Positions 47,218-55,692 of a stretch of 64,000 bases of DNA are shown here, one piece after another (the stretch's first letter is position 1; each line of letters starts with the position of its first letter). The translations under genes and the position numbers were made by a program. The stretch lies in contig DATCLS010000102.1 of assembly GCA_036563805.1 (NCBI GenBank), forward strand, positions 62,001 through 126,000, written 5' to 3'. This DNA comes from DATCLS01 sp036563805. GTDB lineage: Bacteria; Actinomycetota; Acidimicrobiia; Acidimicrobiales; VFJN01. The notes under the pieces were generated by a model. The model ran no database searches. It saw only the letters and a list, made by a program, of their open reading frames with translations, and was not told the DNA's origin.

Positions 47218-47775
47218 TTGCGTTTAGACCATGACAGCGAGCACGTGCTCGCCGAGCTGACCGACCTGGTCAACGGCGACGGCCGCGACGGCGGGCCCGA
47301 CGTCCTCGCCTCGCTGGACTCGCTCGTCGCGTTCCTCGACGCGCACGAGATCAGCGGCTCGCGCCCCACCACCGAGTCCGAGCTGCGGGCCGTGCGGCGG
47401 CTGCGGTCCCGCCTGCGCGGCGTGTTCGAGCGGGCGGCGGCCGGCGACCGCGACGCGGTGGTGGCCGAGATCAACGCGCTGATCGCCGAGGCCAAGGCCG
47501 TCCCCTACCTCATCGAGCACGACGGCAACCCGCTGCACCTGCACTACACCCCGCTCGACGCCCCCGTGCACCACCGGATGGGCGCCGAGATGGCGATCGC
47601 CCTCGCCATCGTCGTGCGCGACGGCGGGCTCGAGCGCCTGCGGGTGTGCGCGGCGCCGGGCTGCGGCAACGTGGTCGTCGACCTGTCGCGCAACCGGTCC
47701 CGGCTGTACTGCGGCGCCCAGTGCGCCAACCGCCAGCACGTCGCCGCCTACCGGCGGCGTCGGGCCTCGTCCTGA
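47218..47775 (+). CDS. CGNR zinc-finger transcriptional regulator (ABATE domain)
   Basis: A 185-residue protein. The N-terminal ABATE-like region (ELTDLVNGDGRDGG, SELRAVRRLRSRLRGVFE) is followed by the CGNR-type zinc finger: C-A-A-P-G-C-G-N-V-V-V-D, then LYCGAQCANRQHVAAYRRR. The usual C-G-N-R reads C-A-N-R here. I propose TTG 47218, because in-frame codons further upstream run through the perfect inverted repeat and the conserved DHDSEHVLAEL begins directly after. If the repeat is transcribed, the start would be further left. It is inferred to control the divergent EamA exporter and itself. Confidence 0.85.
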   Translation: MRLDHDSEHVLAELTDLVNGDGRDGGPDVLASLDSLVAFLDAHEISGSRPTTESELRAVRRLRSRLRGVFERAAAGDRDAVVAEINALIAEAKAVPYLIEHDGNPLHLHYTPLDAPVHHRMGAEMAIALAIVVRDGGLERLRVCAAPGCGNVVVDLSRNRSRLYCGAQCANRQHVAAYRRRRASS

Positions 47776-47854
47776 CGGGCCCCGGCCTGGCGGCGCGGCT
47801 CGGTTGCCGGGCCGGGCCTCCGGTTCGGGCGGCCCGGCTTGAGCTCGCCGGCAG

Positions 47855-48730
47855 CTACTCGGGTTCGGGTGGGCGGCCGCCGATCGCCTTGGTGACGGTG
47901 GCGGCCGCGTCGAGCAGGCGCTCCCCCAGCTCGGGCACCTGGTCGGCCGCGGTCTGGCCCGGCAGGTCGAACAGGGTGAGGGCCAGCTCGACGTTGCCCT
48001 CGGGCCCGAACACCGGCGCCGCCACCATCGACAGCCGGTACGAGTGGGCCGGCTCGAGCTCGAGCAGCAGGTAGTCCTGCCGCCCGAGCTCGCCCAGCAC
48101 CTCGCCGATCGGGCGGTCGCCCTCGGCCAGGGCCCGCTCCAGCAGGACCCGGGCGTCGGCCTCCAGCGACACCGCGTAGCCCCGGCGCCGGACGGCGGCC
48201 AGGGCCCGGCGGTAGCGCTCGAGGTCGTCCTCGCTGGCCTCGGGCCCCAGGCGGCGCAGCCACCGGTCGATCACCGCCGGCGAGGCCCAGGCCAGGAACA
48301 CGGTGCCGACCGGCGGGGTCAGGGGCACCCGCTGGCCCGGGTGGACGTGCACGCCGAGCGGGCGGGCCGCCCCGGCCACGGCCAAGAGGACGATCTCGTC
48401 GCCCCGCACGGCGCTGGCCACGACCTGGACGTCGAGGTCGTCGGCCAGCCGGCGCATCTCGCCCCGGGCGTAGTCGACCAGCTCGAGCTGCCGGGCCGCG
48501 GCGGCGCCGGCGACCGCCACCAGGCCGGGCCCCAGCGTGTACGTCTTGTCCAGCGGGTGCCGCAGCAGCCACGCCTTCTCGGTCAGCGACGCCAGCAGCG
48601 CGTGGGCGGTCGCCTTGTTGAGGTCGAGCCGCCGGCACACCTCCGTGAGCGAGAACCCCCGCTCCGGGTGGGCGGCCAGCAGCTCGATCACCGCCACCAC
48701 GCGGTCCACCGACGGCGACGACCGGGACAT
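47855..48730 (-). CDS. IclR-family transcriptional regulator
   Basis: A 291-residue protein with an N-terminal winged helix (SVDRVVAVIELLAAHPERGFSLTE, then LDLNKATAHALLASLTEKAWL) and the C-terminal effector domain (VASAVRGDEIVLLAVAG; LTPPVGTVFLAWASP; RRRGYAVSLEA). It is the last gene of a four-gene unit. Its ATG overlaps the stop of the SGNH hydrolase (ATGA). It probably regulates its own operon, at the end of which it sits, through the palindrome at 51817. Confidence 0.93.
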   Translation of the reverse strand: MSRSSPSVDRVVAVIELLAAHPERGFSLTEVCRRLDLNKATAHALLASLTEKAWLLRHPLDKTYTLGPGLVAVAGAAAARQLELVDYARGEMRRLADDLDVQVVASAVRGDEIVLLAVAGAARPLGVHVHPGQRVPLTPPVGTVFLAWASPAVIDRWLRRLGPEASEDDLERYRRALAAVRRRGYAVSLEADARVLLERALAEGDRPIGEVLGELGRQDYLLLELEPAHSYRLSMVAAPVFGPEGNVELALTLFDLPGQTAADQVPELGERLLDAAATVTKAIGGRPPEPE

Positions 48731-49791
48731 CAGCCGGCTCCGGCCCCGCTCCCGTCGTCGGCGCCCGGGCCGGCCGCGCCCACGGCCGTCGCCACCGCCC
48801 CGCCGAAGGCGGCGGCCAGCGCCGCGTGCCCCTCGTCGCCGGGGTGGATGCCGTCGGGCAGCTGGTCGGCCGTGAGCAGCGGCCCGCCCCGCACGAGCGT
48901 GAGCCGGGCGTCGCCGGCCGCCTGCCGGGCCTCGACCACCTCCTCGATGGCGGCGCGCAGGTCGACCAGCGTCGCTCCCAGCCGGTTGGGCGTCTCCTCG
49001 GCGTCGGGCCGCACCACCGGGCTGCCGACCACGATCGGCGTCTCGGGGTGTCCCTGGCGGAGGATGTCGAGGAAGGCGGCCAGGTTGGCCCGCATCTGGT
49101 CCACGCTGTGGGGGATGCGGGTCCAGCAGTTGGTGCCGTGGGTGACCGAGACGACGTCGGCCGGCAGGGCCGCCAGCTGCTCGGCCGAGGCGATCTCGCC
49201 CCGCGCCGAGCCGGCGTAGCCGAGGTTGACCACGTCGAGCCCCCACCGGCGGGCGGCGACGGCGGGCCACGCCCGCCCGGGGCCGCTGGCCACCCAGCCC
49301 TCGGCGATCGAGTCGCCGTAGCACAGCCACCGGGGGCCGGCCGGGGCCGCCTCCAGGGAGCCGTCGACGGCCCGCACGGCGTGGAGGCGGGGCCGCATGC
49401 CCTCGGGCACGTGGACGGTCACGGTGCCGGCGGTCGACCCGGGCAGCGCCAGGCGCACGGTCGACACCCCGTCGGCGAGCACGGCCGGCTGCTCGTCCAG
49501 CAGGTCGTCCCCGCGCCAGGCGGTGAACGTCGTGCCCGCCCCCGCCCCCCGGTAGCCGAGGTCGTCGGTGGCGCAGGTGTAGTCGACCTCGACGGCCTCG
49601 GCGTCGCCCACCAGCTCGAGCCGGACCCCGACGGGGAGCAGCGCCGTGCCCCACGTGTCGGCGGGCAGGCGGGCGGCGTCGGCCGGATCGGCGCGGGGGT
49701 ACGGCACCTCGTCCGTCCCCGGCCAGGCGGCGCCCCGCAGGGCCTTGGCGAGATCCACATCGGTGCCGCTGGTGCCGCTGGTGCTGCTCAC
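48730..49791 (-). CDS. SGNH/GDSL-family hydrolase
   Basis: A 353-residue hydrolase. The catalytic serine block is WLCYGDSIAEGW near residue 155, the oxyanion asparagine is in VTHGTNCW, and the Asp/His pair is in LPDGIHPGDEGH near the C-terminus. The N-terminal 140 residues form a beta-rich domain like that of SsfX3/carbohydrate esterase-type SGNH proteins. No signal peptide is present, so it acts in the cytosol, presumably as an esterase in the pathway of the operon. It is overlapped by GTGA and ATGA junctions with the genes on each side. Confidence 0.87.
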   Translation of the reverse strand: MSSTSGTSGTDVDLAKALRGAAWPGTDEVPYPRADPADAARLPADTWGTALLPVGVRLELVGDAEAVEVDYTCATDDLGYRGAGAGTTFTAWRGDDLLDEQPAVLADGVSTVRLALPGSTAGTVTVHVPEGMRPRLHAVRAVDGSLEAAPAGPRWLCYGDSIAEGWVASGPGRAWPAVAARRWGLDVVNLGYAGSARGEIASAEQLAALPADVVSVTHGTNCWTRIPHSVDQMRANLAAFLDILRQGHPETPIVVGSPVVRPDAEETPNRLGATLVDLRAAIEEVVEARQAAGDARLTLVRGGPLLTADQLPDGIHPGDEGHAALAAAFGGAVATAVGAAGPGADDGSGAGAG

Positions 49792-50597
49792 GACGCCTCC
49801 TCCGGCAGCGGATAGGGGAACTTGGCGGCGACGCCGCCGTCGACCACGAGCGTCTGCCCGTTGACGTAGCCGGCCAGGTCACTGGCCAGGAACAGCAGCG
49901 CGGCGGCGATGTCGGCCGGCAGCGCCACCCGGCGGAGCGGCGCGTTGTCGCTGTTCTGGCGGCGGCCCTCCTCGCCCAGGTAGGCGGACACCCGGGGCGT
50001 CCACACCACGCCGGGGGCGACGGCGTTGGCCCGGATCCCGAGCGGGCCCAGCTCCAGCGCGGCCGACCGCACCAGGCTCATGAGCCCGGCCTTGAAGGCG
50101 CCGTACGCCGCGTGCTGGGGCGCGCCGGTCAGCCCCGAGACCGAGGCGACGAACACCATGGCGCCGCCCGAGCCGGCGGCCATCCGCCGGCCCAGCACCT
50201 GCATGGCCAGCCAGGCGTGGCGCAGGCAGATGTCGTGCTCCCACTCCCACAGCTCGTCGCTGGTGTGGAGCAGCGACGAGTACTGCGCCATGCCGATGAT
50301 GTCGACCAGGCCGTCGACCCGTCCGCCGAGGGCGGCCGCGGCGTCGTCGCCCAGGCGCTCCACCTCGGCCCGCTGGGTGGCGTCGCCAGCCCAGGCGGTG
50401 CCGCCGACCTCCTCGGCGATGTCGGCCGCCAGGTCGGGGTCCTTGTCCACCAGCACCAGGCGGGCGCCGGCTTGGGACAGGGCGTGGCTCGCCTGGCGGC
50501 CGATCCCCTGCCCGGCACCGATCACGACGAACCCCCGACCGTCGAGGCGGAGCAGCCCCGGGTAGTCGGGGACCGCCGTGTCGTCGGTGCGGGTCAC
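49788..50597 (-). CDS. Short-chain dehydrogenase/reductase
   Basis: A 269-residue classical SDR. It has a nucleotide-binding GAGQGIGRQASHAL and a VDKDPDLAADIA acidic residue suggesting NAD. The catalytic serine is in VFVASVSGLTG, and Y-x-x-x-K reads Y-G-A-F-K in AAYGAFKAGLMSL. The C-terminal LFLASDLAGYVNGQTLVVDGG is typical. GTG 50597 overlaps the stop of the upstream LLM oxidoreductase gene. It is probably an alcohol or hydroxyacid dehydrogenase in the same pathway. Confidence 0.92.
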   Translation of the reverse strand: MTRTDDTAVPDYPGLLRLDGRGFVVIGAGQGIGRQASHALSQAGARLVLVDKDPDLAADIAEEVGGTAWAGDATQRAEVERLGDDAAAALGGRVDGLVDIIGMAQYSSLLHTSDELWEWEHDICLRHAWLAMQVLGRRMAAGSGGAMVFVASVSGLTGAPQHAAYGAFKAGLMSLVRSAALELGPLGIRANAVAPGVVWTPRVSAYLGEEGRRQNSDNAPLRRVALPADIAAALLFLASDLAGYVNGQTLVVDGGVAAKFPYPLPEEAS

Positions 50598-51781
50598 GAC
50601 GACGCGCTCCCGGCGGGGCTGCCGGCCGCGCCGGTTGCGGCGCCGGCGGGCACCGTGCGGGCGCTGACCGCGACCTCGCGCTTGCGCAGCTCGGGGATGA
50701 TCTCGGTGCCCAGCAGCTCGATCGTCTTCATGATCGACTCGTGGCTCAGGTAGCCGAACTGCACGTAGCACAGCAGCTGGTCGACGCCGAGCTCCTCGTA
50801 GCGCAGCATCTTGCGCAGGCACTCCTCGGGGTCGCCGACGATGATCATGTCGGCGTCCGCGAACTCGTGGGGGTCGAAGTCACCCTGCATCTGGCGCTCC
50901 AGCAGTGGGAAGGCCGCCTGGGCCTCCTCCGGGGGCAGGTTGGGGAACTCCCACTCGATCGTGAACTCGGCCAGGTTCTTGTACCACCACCACAGCGAGT
51001 CCCAGATCCCGTTGGCCTCACACTCGGCCATCGACTCGGCGCAGTGGACGAGCGTGTAGGCGGCGACCCGGTTGTTGACGACGCGGGTGATGGGCTCGGG
51101 CTCGGCGATGGCCGCACGGTACTGCTCGATGGCTGACGCCATCGCCTCCAGCGGCTGCATGATCGAGAACGACAGCAGGCCGAGGCCGTAACGGCCGGCC
51201 AGCTCGGCGGAGCCGGCGCTGGTGGCAGCCATCCAGGCGGGCGGGTGGGGGTCCTGCACCGGCTTGGGCGTGACCATGCGCCGGGGGAAGTCGAGGTACT
51301 TGCCGTGGAACTCGAAGTACTCCGACTCCCACATGCTGACGATGGCCTCGATGGCCTCCTTGGCCTGGGCCCGGCTCTCCTCGCGGTCGACGCCGAACGC
51401 GGTCTGCTCCATCGGTGTGGAGCGGCCCGTGCCCCACTCGACCCGGCCGCCGGACAGGATGTCGGCCGTCGCCACCTTCTCGGCCACCCGCATCGGCGGG
51501 CCGAAGCCGTGGGGCACGAGCGTGACGCCGAAGCCGAGGCGGATCTGCTCGGTGATCTGCGACAGCGCGCCGATCAGCACCTCGGGGGCCGGGCAGTGCG
51601 ACCGGCCCTCGCGGAAGTGGTGCTCGACGTGCCACGTCGTGTGGAAGCCGAGCTTGTCGGCCAGGCGGATCTGCTCCAGGGCCTCCCGGTAGGACTTCTG
51701 CTCGGCCCGGCGCTGGCCCCACGGGTGGGTGCCCTCCCACGGCTTGGGCACGTCGATCTCGTACAGCAGGTCGAGCTTCAC
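50594..51781 (-). CDS. LLM-class flavin-dependent oxidoreductase (luciferase-like)
   Basis: A 395-residue protein of the bacterial luciferase/alkane monooxygenase-type family. Visible blocks are KLDLLYEIDVPKPW, HTTWHVEHHFREGRSHCPAP, IRLGFGVTLVPHG, VAEKVATADILSGGRVEWGTG and PPAWMAATSAGSAELA. The two-component FMN monooxygenase type is likely; no flavin reductase is adjacent. It is the first gene of the operon. GTG 51781 has a strong ribosome site (GGAGGAGGGGG). An 18-bp palindrome lies about 36 bp upstream. The final 30 residues are low-complexity. Confidence 0.9.
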   Translation of the reverse strand: MKLDLLYEIDVPKPWEGTHPWGQRRAEQKSYREALEQIRLADKLGFHTTWHVEHHFREGRSHCPAPEVLIGALSQITEQIRLGFGVTLVPHGFGPPMRVAEKVATADILSGGRVEWGTGRSTPMEQTAFGVDREESRAQAKEAIEAIVSMWESEYFEFHGKYLDFPRRMVTPKPVQDPHPPAWMAATSAGSAELAGRYGLGLLSFSIMQPLEAMASAIEQYRAAIAEPEPITRVVNNRVAAYTLVHCAESMAECEANGIWDSLWWWYKNLAEFTIEWEFPNLPPEEAQAAFPLLERQMQGDFDPHEFADADMIIVGDPEECLRKMLRYEELGVDQLLCYVQFGYLSHESIMKTIELLGTEIIPELRKREVAVSARTVPAGAATGAAGSPAGSASS

Positions 51782-51816
51782 CGGCTCCCCCTCCTCCGGT
51801 CGTGGTTCGCCGTCAT

Positions 51817-51834
51817 GGTTCGAAATAGCGAACC
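51817..51834. promoter_or_regulatory. Palindrome GGTTCG-N6-CGAACC upstream of the LLM/SDR/SGNH/IclR operon
   Basis: Perfect 6-bp arms (51817-51822 and 51829-51834) around AAATAG. A second, looser copy of the pattern (GTTC-N8-GAAC) follows at about 51837-51852, and a further GGTTCG occurs at 51804. The cluster lies in the only AT-richer patch of this intergenic region. IclR proteins commonly bind such sites near their own operons, so autoregulation is inferred. Confidence 0.5.
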
Positions 51835-51852
51835 TAGTTCTATATCTCGAAC

Positions 51853-52185
51853 AGTGTCGTGCCTGGCGGGGCCGTGCGCAAGCTGTTCCGGCGACGGGCG
51901 CCGCACTCGCCCTCGGCCGGGCGCGGCGCCCCCGGTCGGCCACCTGAGCGGTGGCCTCGATCGTCAGCCCCCCGCCCCACGCGGCCGGCGAGCAGATCGG
52001 TGCGGGAGGCGGCCCGGCCGACGCCGCCCGGCGAGCCCGCGCTCCGCCGCCCGGCTTCGGCCGCTTGCGCCCAGGTCGGCGGCGAGTCGATGGGCCACGA
52101 CGTCGGGGGTGAGCTCGGCGCGGGCCCGGTGGGTCGTCGACGATCGGCGCCCGGCCTCCCGGGCGCGGGCGGGGTGGGGCCGGCA
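51853..52185. other. Non-coding stretch with no recognised feature
   Basis: GC-rich DNA between the LLM operon promoter and the hairpin downstream of the serine protease gene. Open frames here have no recognisable protein similarity and uneven codon-position bias. I see no RNA gene or repeat. Confidence 0.5.
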
Positions 52186-52232
52186 GCCGATCGGCCTCGG
52201 GCCTGCCGCCGCAGGCCCGAGGCGCGATCGGC
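52186..52232 (-). terminator. Long hairpin terminator of the serine protease gene
   Basis: The arms GCCTCGGGCCTGC (52194-52206) and GCAGGCCCGAGGC (52211-52223) pair perfectly around a 4-nt loop. After a one-base bulge (52224), eight more pairs (52186-52193 with 52225-52232) extend the stem to 21 bp. It begins 40 bp beyond the stop of the protease gene. No T-run follows on either strand. Confidence 0.6.
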
Positions 52233-52272
52233 CGGGCCGCCGCATGGCGGTCGTGACGAGTGGAGCGAGGGG

Positions 52273-53070
52273 TCAGACGGTGCGGAGGGCGACCGGGAAG
52301 CCGTCGGCGGCGGCGTCGGCCAGCATCCCCTGGAGCGAGACACCGCCCTCGCCGGCGGTGATGACGGTCAGCGCGTCCTCGACCGCCCCCACGCCCAGCG
52401 TGTTGACGATGCCGAGCGCCCGGTTGCCGTCGGTGATGTCGCCGACCGGGCCGCCGGAGTCGCCGGGCGTCACCGCCCCGATCACGTAGTGCTGGGTGCC
52501 GTCGTTGTAGTTGAGCACGCCGACCCGGCTCTCCTGGGTGAGCGGCAGCAGATGGAACCCGAGCCCGTGGCCGGAGAACTGGATCAGGTCCCCGGCGCCG
52601 GCCGACCCGGTGGTGGACACGCCGGTCGGGAACTCGGGGTGGCCCTTCATCGCCGGGCTCACCAGGCCGCGGTGCTCGGGCCGGACCTCGATGAACGCGT
52701 AGTCGAGGTCGTCGTCGACGTAGGCGACGTCGCCGAACGTGAGGATCGGGTCGCCGGAGGTGCCGGCGGCCAGCGCCACGTCCTGCCCCACGCCGCTCAC
52801 GCAGTGGCCGGCCGTGCCGGCGAACACCCGACCGGCGTTGGGGCCGGTGCCGTCGTAGATCCAGTTCAGGGTGCAGTAGGAGCCGCCCATCGTGATCGAC
52901 GCCCCCGGCTGGATCACCGCCTGCGGGGCCGCCTGCGCCGCCCGGCCCCCCGTGGCCTCCGCCACGCTCGCCTCCCGCGCCGCTCCGGCGGCGCCCGCCG
53001 CCCCGGCGTCGACCACCATCGTGGCGGCCGCGACCGCCGCCAACATCACCGCACCTCGCACCCGTCGCAC
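52273..53070 (-). CDS. Secreted trypsin/chymotrypsin-like serine protease
   Basis: A 265-residue protein with an N-terminal signal sequence (hydrophobic AVMLAAVAAATMVVDAGAAGAAG) and the S1-type catalytic triad: His in FAGTAGHCV, Asp in DDDLDYAFIEV, and Ser in VTPGDSGGPV. The spacing (about 45 and 85 residues) fits streptogrisin-like folds. Cysteines in SYCTLN and GHCV may form the conserved disulfide. GTG 53070 has GGGGGAGAG upstream. A strong hairpin follows the gene. Function: extracellular protein degradation; substrate unknown. Confidence 0.87.
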   Translation of the reverse strand: MRRVRGAVMLAAVAAATMVVDAGAAGAAGAAREASVAEATGGRAAQAAPQAVIQPGASITMGGSYCTLNWIYDGTGPNAGRVFAGTAGHCVSGVGQDVALAAGTSGDPILTFGDVAYVDDDLDYAFIEVRPEHRGLVSPAMKGHPEFPTGVSTTGSAGAGDLIQFSGHGLGFHLLPLTQESRVGVLNYNDGTQHYVIGAVTPGDSGGPVGDITDGNRALGIVNTLGVGAVEDALTVITAGEGGVSLQGMLADAAADGFPVALRTV

Positions 53071-53187
53071 CCGGCTCTCCCCCCTGGGCTCCGTTCAGTT
53101 AGGCGTCATGTTTGCGACTGCGACCGTAATCGATGTTCTTGGCGGTGTGTCCCCACTCTCAGAGATCCACCGCTCCCAGAGACGCCT

Positions 53188-53577
53188 CTAGAGATCGGCG
53201 GTGGCGGCGGCCGCCACGACCGGGTCGTACCACTCGCGGGTGAGGCAGACCCGGCCGTCCCGGAACCGCCACAGGCCCACGTACGTGTTCGCGTACGGAC
53301 GCCCGGTCGGCACGACCCGGCCCTCGCTCGTGTACTCGGCCACCAGGTCGCCGCCGGCCAGCTCGTGGACCGCGGTGAGCGCCAGCTCGAACCGGAACAC
53401 CTCGAACGCCCGGCGCAGGTACTCCTGCACCGCCGCCCGGCCCTCGACCCGTACGGGATCGGGCTTGGCGAACGGCAGCTCGAGCACGTGGTCGTCGGTG
53501 TACAGCTCGTCGAGGGCGGCCACGTCGGCGGCGCCCAGTGCCGCGAAGACGCGGCGCAGCACGTCGGTGTTGGTCAT
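53188..53577 (-). CDS. SnoaL-like/NTF2-fold protein
   Basis: A 129-residue polyketide-cyclase-like domain protein: MTNTDVLRRVFAALGAADV, then LDELYTDDHVLELPFAKPD, VQEYLRRAFEVF, VAEYTSEGRVVPTGRPYANTYV and WRFRDGRV. Proteins of this fold act as isomerases, cyclases, hydrolases or binding proteins, and no catalytic role can be assigned. Its ATG overlaps the stop of the upstream membrane protein gene (ATGA), so the two are translated together. Confidence 0.85.
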   Translation of the reverse strand: MTNTDVLRRVFAALGAADVAALDELYTDDHVLELPFAKPDPVRVEGRAAVQEYLRRAFEVFRFELALTAVHELAGGDLVAEYTSEGRVVPTGRPYANTYVGLWRFRDGRVCLTREWYDPVVAAAATADL

Positions 53578-55637
53578 GCCCCGGAGTCTTGCGGAGCGGT
53601 GAGGAACACGGCGGTCTCCAGCGGCAGCGCGCCCAGCCGCTGCATGTCGGCGACGGCTGCGTCCGGGACCCGGGGGTCGGCCGCGGCGGCCATGAGGTTC
53701 TCGTCGACCAGCGGCACGACGTCGCCAGCGCCCGCCGCCCGCAGCTGGCGGGCGATGTCGGCGCGCAGGCGCCGGGCCTCGGCCTCCTCGGCCGGGGTCG
53801 GAGCGGCGGCGGCCACCTCCACCGCCGCGGGGTCGGCCCGCCACAGAGCCAGCGCCGGCCCGGACACGATCGTGAGCTCGGCCGTCGCCTCGCCGGGCGT
53901 CAGGGTGCGGAACGGCCGGACGCCGACCCGGTGGCCCTCCCCCAGCCCGGCCCGGAACCCGTGCCGCTCCAGTGCGACCACCAGCCCGTAGCCGGTCGAC
54001 CCTGGGACCCGGGGGTCGACCCAGTCGACGAGGTAACGGCCCTCGCCCGCCGCGTCGCGCCGCTCGAGGGCGGTGACGGCCTCGTCGGCCAGCTCCCCCA
54101 TCACCCGGGAGGCCTCCGGCGTCGCCACCTCGCTGCCGGCGGCGTCGACCGTGGCGGCGGCTCCGGTCACGGCCAGGGCGGTGGCCAGCGCCGCGGCCGC
54201 CCACCGGGGCCGGCCGGGGGCCCGGGACCGGGCGGCGGACGGCAGCTCGGTGGCGGAGGCGCCGGAGGCCGCCGGCGGCTGAGCGGCGGACGGCAGCTCG
54301 GCGGCGGATTCGGCGGCCCGGCCCCGGACCGCCACGGCCACCGTCCACCCGATGGCCAGGAGCGCCAGCGCCGTGGTCCCCCACCCCCACAGCACCAGGT
54401 AGTCCCAGAGCCGGCCGCTGATCCGGCTGACCGACACCAGCCCGCCGGCCAAGGCCACGCCGACGACGCCGTGCAGGCGGACCAGCTCGGCGTGGCGGAA
54501 CCGCCACGCGCCGACGGCGGCCGCCAGCCAGGCGGCCAGCACCGTCGCCCCGGGCACGACCGAGCCCGCGACCCCGATGCGGCCGGCGGCGAGGCGGATC
54601 GGGTCGAGCCGGACGAGCCAGGCCTCCAGCGCGGCCCCCGCCGCCACCCGGGCCTCGACCGGGTGGCGCAGGCTCTCGACCACGATGGCGGCGTTGCCGG
54701 GGTGATCGGTCAGCTGCTCGACCAGCGGCGGCAGCCACAGCAGGGCCAGCAGCCCGGCGGCCCCGGCCGCCCACCGCCACCCGACGCCCCCGCCGGTCGC
54801 CCCACCGCCACCGGGGGCGTGGCGGGGCGAGCGGAGGCGGGCACGCACCGCCGGGAGGACGAGGGCGGCGAGCACGGCTCCGCCGACGGCGGCCACCAGC
54901 CCGGCGTAGGGCAGGTGGGTCTGGGCGCAGAAGCTGCCGGCGACGACCGCCACGGGCAGCGCCCACCGGTCGCCGCACAGCGCCGACCAGCCGGCCAGCA
55001 GGTACGCCGGCCACCACAGCACGGGCAGGTACGGGTTCCAGGGCAGGGTCAGCACCTCGACCCCGTAGCCGTGCACCAGCGCGGCGAGCATCAGGCCCAC
55101 GGCCAGGACCAGCCCGGTCCCGCCCCGGCGGCGGGCCAGCGCCAGGGCCACGCCGGCAGCGACCACATGCAGCAGCGCCCCGGCCGCCTGCAGCGCCCAC
55201 GGGTCGGCGCCCAGCAGCCGGTAGGTGGGGGCCATGGCCCAGAAGCTGAGCGGGCCCGGGTGGCTGCCCGCCTCCCCGAAGGCGTGGAAGCGCCCCGGGA
55301 GCCCGACCAGCGGCGGGCGCCGGCTGAACACGTCGCGCACCCGCAGCTCGGTCTGGGCATGGTCGAGCAGCGGGTGCCAGGCCGGGTGCCGCTGGGCGGC
55401 CAGCGCCACCACGACCGGCACGGCCACGGCGAGCGCCGCCGCCACCGCCGCCCACGCCGCCCGCGCCGCCGGCTCGGTCCGGACCCCGCCTGCGGCCCCG
55501 AACGCGGCGGTGCCCCGGCCGTTGCTGCCGGCCGCGCCAGCCGGTCGAGCCAATCCGACCGCCCCGACCGTCCCGGGCGGCCCGACGGCCCCGCGCCGGC
55601 CGGCCCCGCCGGCGGATGTCGATCCGACGTGCCCCAC
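53574..55637 (-). CDS. Multi-spanning membrane protein, GT-C glycosyltransferase-like
   Basis: A 687-residue protein with about ten hydrophobic helices between residues 55 and 480, then a soluble C-terminal domain of about 200 residues. The segment RVRDVFSRRPPLVGLPGRF with FGEAGSHPGPLSFWAM resembles the first extracellular loop of polyprenyl-phosphate-dependent GT-C enzymes (the G-x-H-P-G-P-L block). The N-terminal 50 residues are Gly/Ala-rich and may be over-extended; GTG 55637 is the earliest start. The donor or acceptor sugar is unknown. It is coupled to the SnoaL-like gene downstream. Confidence 0.65.
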   Translation of the reverse strand: MGHVGSTSAGGAGRRGAVGPPGTVGAVGLARPAGAAGSNGRGTAAFGAAGGVRTEPAARAAWAAVAAALAVAVPVVVALAAQRHPAWHPLLDHAQTELRVRDVFSRRPPLVGLPGRFHAFGEAGSHPGPLSFWAMAPTYRLLGADPWALQAAGALLHVVAAGVALALARRRGGTGLVLAVGLMLAALVHGYGVEVLTLPWNPYLPVLWWPAYLLAGWSALCGDRWALPVAVVAGSFCAQTHLPYAGLVAAVGGAVLAALVLPAVRARLRSPRHAPGGGGATGGGVGWRWAAGAAGLLALLWLPPLVEQLTDHPGNAAIVVESLRHPVEARVAAGAALEAWLVRLDPIRLAAGRIGVAGSVVPGATVLAAWLAAAVGAWRFRHAELVRLHGVVGVALAGGLVSVSRISGRLWDYLVLWGWGTTALALLAIGWTVAVAVRGRAAESAAELPSAAQPPAASGASATELPSAARSRAPGRPRWAAAALATALAVTGAAATVDAAGSEVATPEASRVMGELADEAVTALERRDAAGEGRYLVDWVDPRVPGSTGYGLVVALERHGFRAGLGEGHRVGVRPFRTLTPGEATAELTIVSGPALALWRADPAAVEVAAAAPTPAEEAEARRLRADIARQLRAAGAGDVVPLVDENLMAAAADPRVPDAAVADMQRLGALPLETAVFLTAPQDSGA

Positions 55638-55692
55638 GTTCCCCAGACCTCGCCGCGCACCCTAGTGGCTGCCGGCCCGCGACGATGGGGGT

